A DNA stretch of 64,000 nucleotides, from positions 1-64,000 of the forward strand of contig JAJCXZ010000069.1 of assembly GCA_029263175.1 (NCBI GenBank), given 5' to 3'. This DNA comes from Acidimicrobiales bacterium (GTDB lineage: Bacteria; Actinomycetota; Acidimicrobiia; Acidimicrobiales; Aldehydirespiratoraceae). Position 1 is the stretch's first letter. Each line of letters begins with the position of its first letter. Both the position numbers and the translations under genes were made by a program. Shown one piece after another: positions 62,054-64,000 of the stretch. The notes beneath the pieces are model-generated. The model had not been told where the DNA came from and searched no databases. It worked only from the letters and a program-made list of their open reading frames with translations.

Positions 62054-62617
62054 CTAGAGCACCGCGGAGCGTAGGAATTCCCAGCCCGGATAGCTGTGTC
62101 CGAGGAGCTCGAGATGCTCGCTCCATGAGGAGAGCGGCAGCACTTTCGCCTCCCGTGGAGTGACCTCCCCTCGGTCAAGGAGGAAACCCCATGTGAACGC
62201 CGCCACAGCCACCGCCTCTCGTGCCATCGGCGATGTTGGTGCGAAGCAGAGGTAGCTCTCGGCCTGCCAATCGAGGTAGCGGCTGCGATCGCTCCGGGAG
62301 GGAGCATCGAAGAGCGTCGGTGCGATCCCGTGGAACCCGAAGGGCGTGTCCAGGTGTCCGTAGATCTCCAGGGGGTCCACGACCCACTGATCATCTGGTG
62401 TGAGATGTGGCGATCGCATGCGAACAACCTGGACCCAACCGAGGATCGCCGCGTATCCGGTCGCGCTGAAGTCGACTCTCGCCTCACAGACCGGGAAACC
62501 CAGCGCCGAGAGCGGGCAACCGATTGCCTCGGGGGCTTCGTTCGCTCTGATCGACACGGTGACGTCACCGCGATACCCGCGTGCCTCGAACGGCACACTC
62601 AGCCTGCTGTCGGTCAT
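62054..62617 (-). CDS. Hypothetical protein
   Basis: This 187-residue protein is not recognised. It is beta-rich with many aromatic residues (VDFSATGYAAILGWVQVVRM, DTPFGFHGIAPTLFDAPS, YLDWQAESYLCFAP) and a Trp-containing C-terminal helix. The ATG at 62617 starts the conserved-looking part; the longer open frame would overlap the gene at 62664. No context clue to function. Confidence 0.6.
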   Translation of the reverse strand: MTDSRLSVPFEARGYRGDVTVSIRANEAPEAIGCPLSALGFPVCEARVDFSATGYAAILGWVQVVRMRSPHLTPDDQWVVDPLEIYGHLDTPFGFHGIAPTLFDAPSRSDRSRYLDWQAESYLCFAPTSPMAREAVAVAAFTWGFLLDRGEVTPREAKVLPLSSWSEHLELLGHSYPGWEFLRSAVL

Positions 62618-62663
62618 GGAGCGAGTCTCGCCGAAAGCGGGTGTGGTAGGAAGTCTGAGCGAC

Positions 62664-63086
62664 CTACGCTCGACGGCTGTAGCGGACCGCCCATCGCTCG
62701 GTCCACTCTTCGCCGTCGGGTGATGACTCCCAGCGCCAATCGAATGCGTCGGCGGTGATGCCGGTGAAGACCATCCGCTTGAACAGGGGATCGGCATCGA
62801 CTGGCTCCGGTGTGCCGAACGATGGGTTGTCGTCCACGAGTCCTCCGACGAAGTGCCAGTAGCTCCCGTCGTTGTCGACCCAGGTCTGGCGCCAGAGATC
62901 GACCTTCGGGTCGTAGACCGACACGCTCATGCCCCGCCATGCTTGCGGCGAGTCCATGACGAACCGCTCGGTCAGTACGTTGCCCTCGAACTCGCGGGTG
63001 ATCGTGTTGACGGCGTGCCCTCCGTCGAACACGCAGTCCCACTCGCCGATCCAAAAGTCGAAGGATTCTGCGTCCAATGCGGCCAT
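62664..63086 (-). CDS. DUF1579-like/lipocalin-like protein
   Basis: This 140-residue protein begins FDFWIGEWDCVFDGGHAVNT and continues with alternating Trp/aromatic beta strands (RQTWVDNDGSYWHFVGGL, FDWRWESSPDGEEWTERW), the pattern of small beta-barrel DUF1579-type proteins. The ligand is unknown. It lies 46 bases upstream of the gene at 62054-62617 on the same strand. Confidence 0.7.
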   Translation of the reverse strand: MAALDAESFDFWIGEWDCVFDGGHAVNTITREFEGNVLTERFVMDSPQAWRGMSVSVYDPKVDLWRQTWVDNDGSYWHFVGGLVDDNPSFGTPEPVDADPLFKRMVFTGITADAFDWRWESSPDGEEWTERWAVRYSRRA

Positions 63087-63125
63087 GGATCCGACCTTAG
63101 ATTGTCGGTGATGGCATTGCGCTCG

Positions 63126-64000
63126 TCACGTGATCGAGGAGTTGCTCACCATCGGGGCGCCGTTGCCCAGATAGAAGATGCCGGGGTAGCCGTTTGTCTC
63201 GAAGCCGAGGCTGTCGTTGCGCGCCAGGGTCGAGTCGCTGATCACGAGATGACCGGTGCGGTTGTTGCTGACGAAGAAGACGCCCCCACCGCCTTCGTTG
63301 GCGACGTTGTCGGTGATCACCGTGTCGCTGAGCGTGAGCGTGAACAGGTTGCCGTCGTTGGCGATGGCGCCGCCGTTGCCGCCGCCCGGGGTGCCGGCAC
63401 GCAGCGGGTTCGCGCCCCAGCCGGTGGCGGTGTTGTCGCTGAGCAGGCTGTTCGTGAATGTCATCGACACACCGATGCTGCCGATTGCGCCGCCGTTCGA
63501 ACAGTCGTTGCCCTGGCCGGCAGCGCCACCGAACGTCGAGTTGGTGATGTACACCGGGAGTCCCTGGTACTGGCTGAACACGCGGACGGCCCCTCCGGCG
63601 ACGTCGGGCCCGGTCGAGGCACAGGTGTTGGAGAAGAAGCGGCTGTTGACGATCTTGAACCGGCCACCCCGCACCCAGATCGCGCCCCCGCCACCCTCCA
63701 GATCGATTCCGTGGTCCGTTGCGTCACCGTCGATGAAGGTGAGATTCTGCACGGTCAACCGCGGGTGATCCTGATTCTGGCAGTGCGGCGTCGTCCACAC
63801 CTGCGCCTGGTCACAGGTGTTCATGTACAGGATTCGGCGTTCGCCCCGGCCGGACAGGGTCACGAGACCGCCACCGTCGATTACGATTTCGGGGCCGGTG
63901 TTGTTGAACACCTTTGCGGTACTCAGCATCTCAATCGTGATCGGGGCAGGGCCGCAGTCGAACGTGATCACGCCGCCCTGAGAGACAGCGGCCACAACCG
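63126..64000 (-). CDS. Beta-helix repeat surface protein, partial at the window edge
   Basis: At least 289 residues form a right-handed parallel beta-helix with repeated GG-A-I/V rungs (LEGGGGAIWVRGG, SNGGAIGSIG, NGGAIANDGN, NEGGGGVFFVSNN), as in pectate-lyase-like and polymorphic surface proteins. The frame stays open to base 64000, so the N-terminus and any signal peptide are outside the window. The C-terminus ends in NSSIT without an anchor. Function is likely adhesion or polysaccharide contact. Confidence 0.75.
   Translation of the reverse strand, partial: VVAAVSQGGVITFDCGPAPITIEMLSTAKVFNNTGPEIVIDGGGLVTLSGRGERRILYMNTCDQAQVWTTPHCQNQDHPRLTVQNLTFIDGDATDHGIDLEGGGGAIWVRGGRFKIVNSRFFSNTCASTGPDVAGGAVRVFSQYQGLPVYITNSTFGGAAGQGNDCSNGGAIGSIGVSMTFTNSLLSDNTATGWGANPLRAGTPGGGNGGAIANDGNLFTLTLSDTVITDNVANEGGGGVFFVSNNRTGHLVISDSTLARNDSLGFETNGYPGIFYLGNGAPMVSNSSIT

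Overview
The window is high-GC chromosomal DNA from an actinobacterium. The gene style (DUF2207 and SCO6745-like proteins, a nucleotide cyclase fused to a STAND ATPase, an SLH-bearing carboxypeptidase, Thr-rich anti-sigma candidate, tightly overlapping operons) fits the Acidimicrobiia, for example a marine or soil Ilumatobacter-like lineage. The taxonomic placement is inference; no rRNA gene is present.

Region 1 (1-4013) is the right-hand part of an integrative element inserted into the 3' end of a tRNA-Leu(UAG) gene (4013-4096, minus strand). It carries a tyrosine integrase, an excisionase-like HTH protein, an unknown HTH protein coupled to the integrase, and two small accessory genes. It also carries a probable replication-type HTH protein whose own coding sequence contains four 12-bp iteron-like repeats at an exact 23-bp period. 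The left end of the element lies outside the window.

Region 2 (4.1-15.7 kb) is core chromosome: a lipoprotein, clpP, a PPOX-GNAT fusion protein, rpe, an RlmD/TrmA-type RNA methyltransferase, a SigE-like ECF sigma factor with an overlapping membrane-anchored partner, a second lipoprotein, uridine kinase, a class I aminotransferase, a CDF transporter and an acyl-CoA dehydrogenase.

Region 3 (15.7-26.8 kb) is a divergent aromatic catabolic cluster. The left operon reads FAH decarboxylase, HpaR-like MarR regulator, HpaH-like hydratase, cytochrome P450, FAD-linked 2-hydroxyacid oxidase and a VOC protein. The right operon reads HpaF isomerase, HpaE-like semialdehyde dehydrogenase, LigA, LigB, a miniature PPDK-like protein, a methyltransferase and AlkD. 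Together they suggest homoprotocatechuate (3,4-dihydroxyphenylacetate) meta-cleavage that uses a LigAB-type dioxygenase. No HpaBC or HpaI is in the window.

Region 4 (26.8-49 kb) is mostly housekeeping and stress genes: DUF2207, adenosine deaminase, MOSC, EamA, SelO and RidA, then a MerR/CopA copper pair with a classic stretched-spacer promoter predicted to give a leaderless copA mRNA. These are followed by a VanY-SLH protein, a gamma-butyrobetaine-hydroxylase-like enzyme, an LLM oxidoreductase, an acyl-CoA dehydrogenase, a glycosyltransferase, a DEAD-box helicase, and a SulP transporter behind a structured leader.

Region 5 (49-64 kb) holds an MFS remnant, an orphan LivH-like permease, a flavin monooxygenase, a molybdopterin oxidoreductase, a cyclase-STAND regulator, and a coupled five-gene operon (Rieske oxygenase, RidA, phosphotriesterase-like, DUF664/DinB, class III aminotransferase) of unknown substrate. 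It ends in a partial beta-helix surface protein.

A recurring non-coding theme is palindromes at the junctions of convergent genes. An identical 20-bp element occurs three times, and several perfect palindromes include the stop codons of both neighbouring genes.
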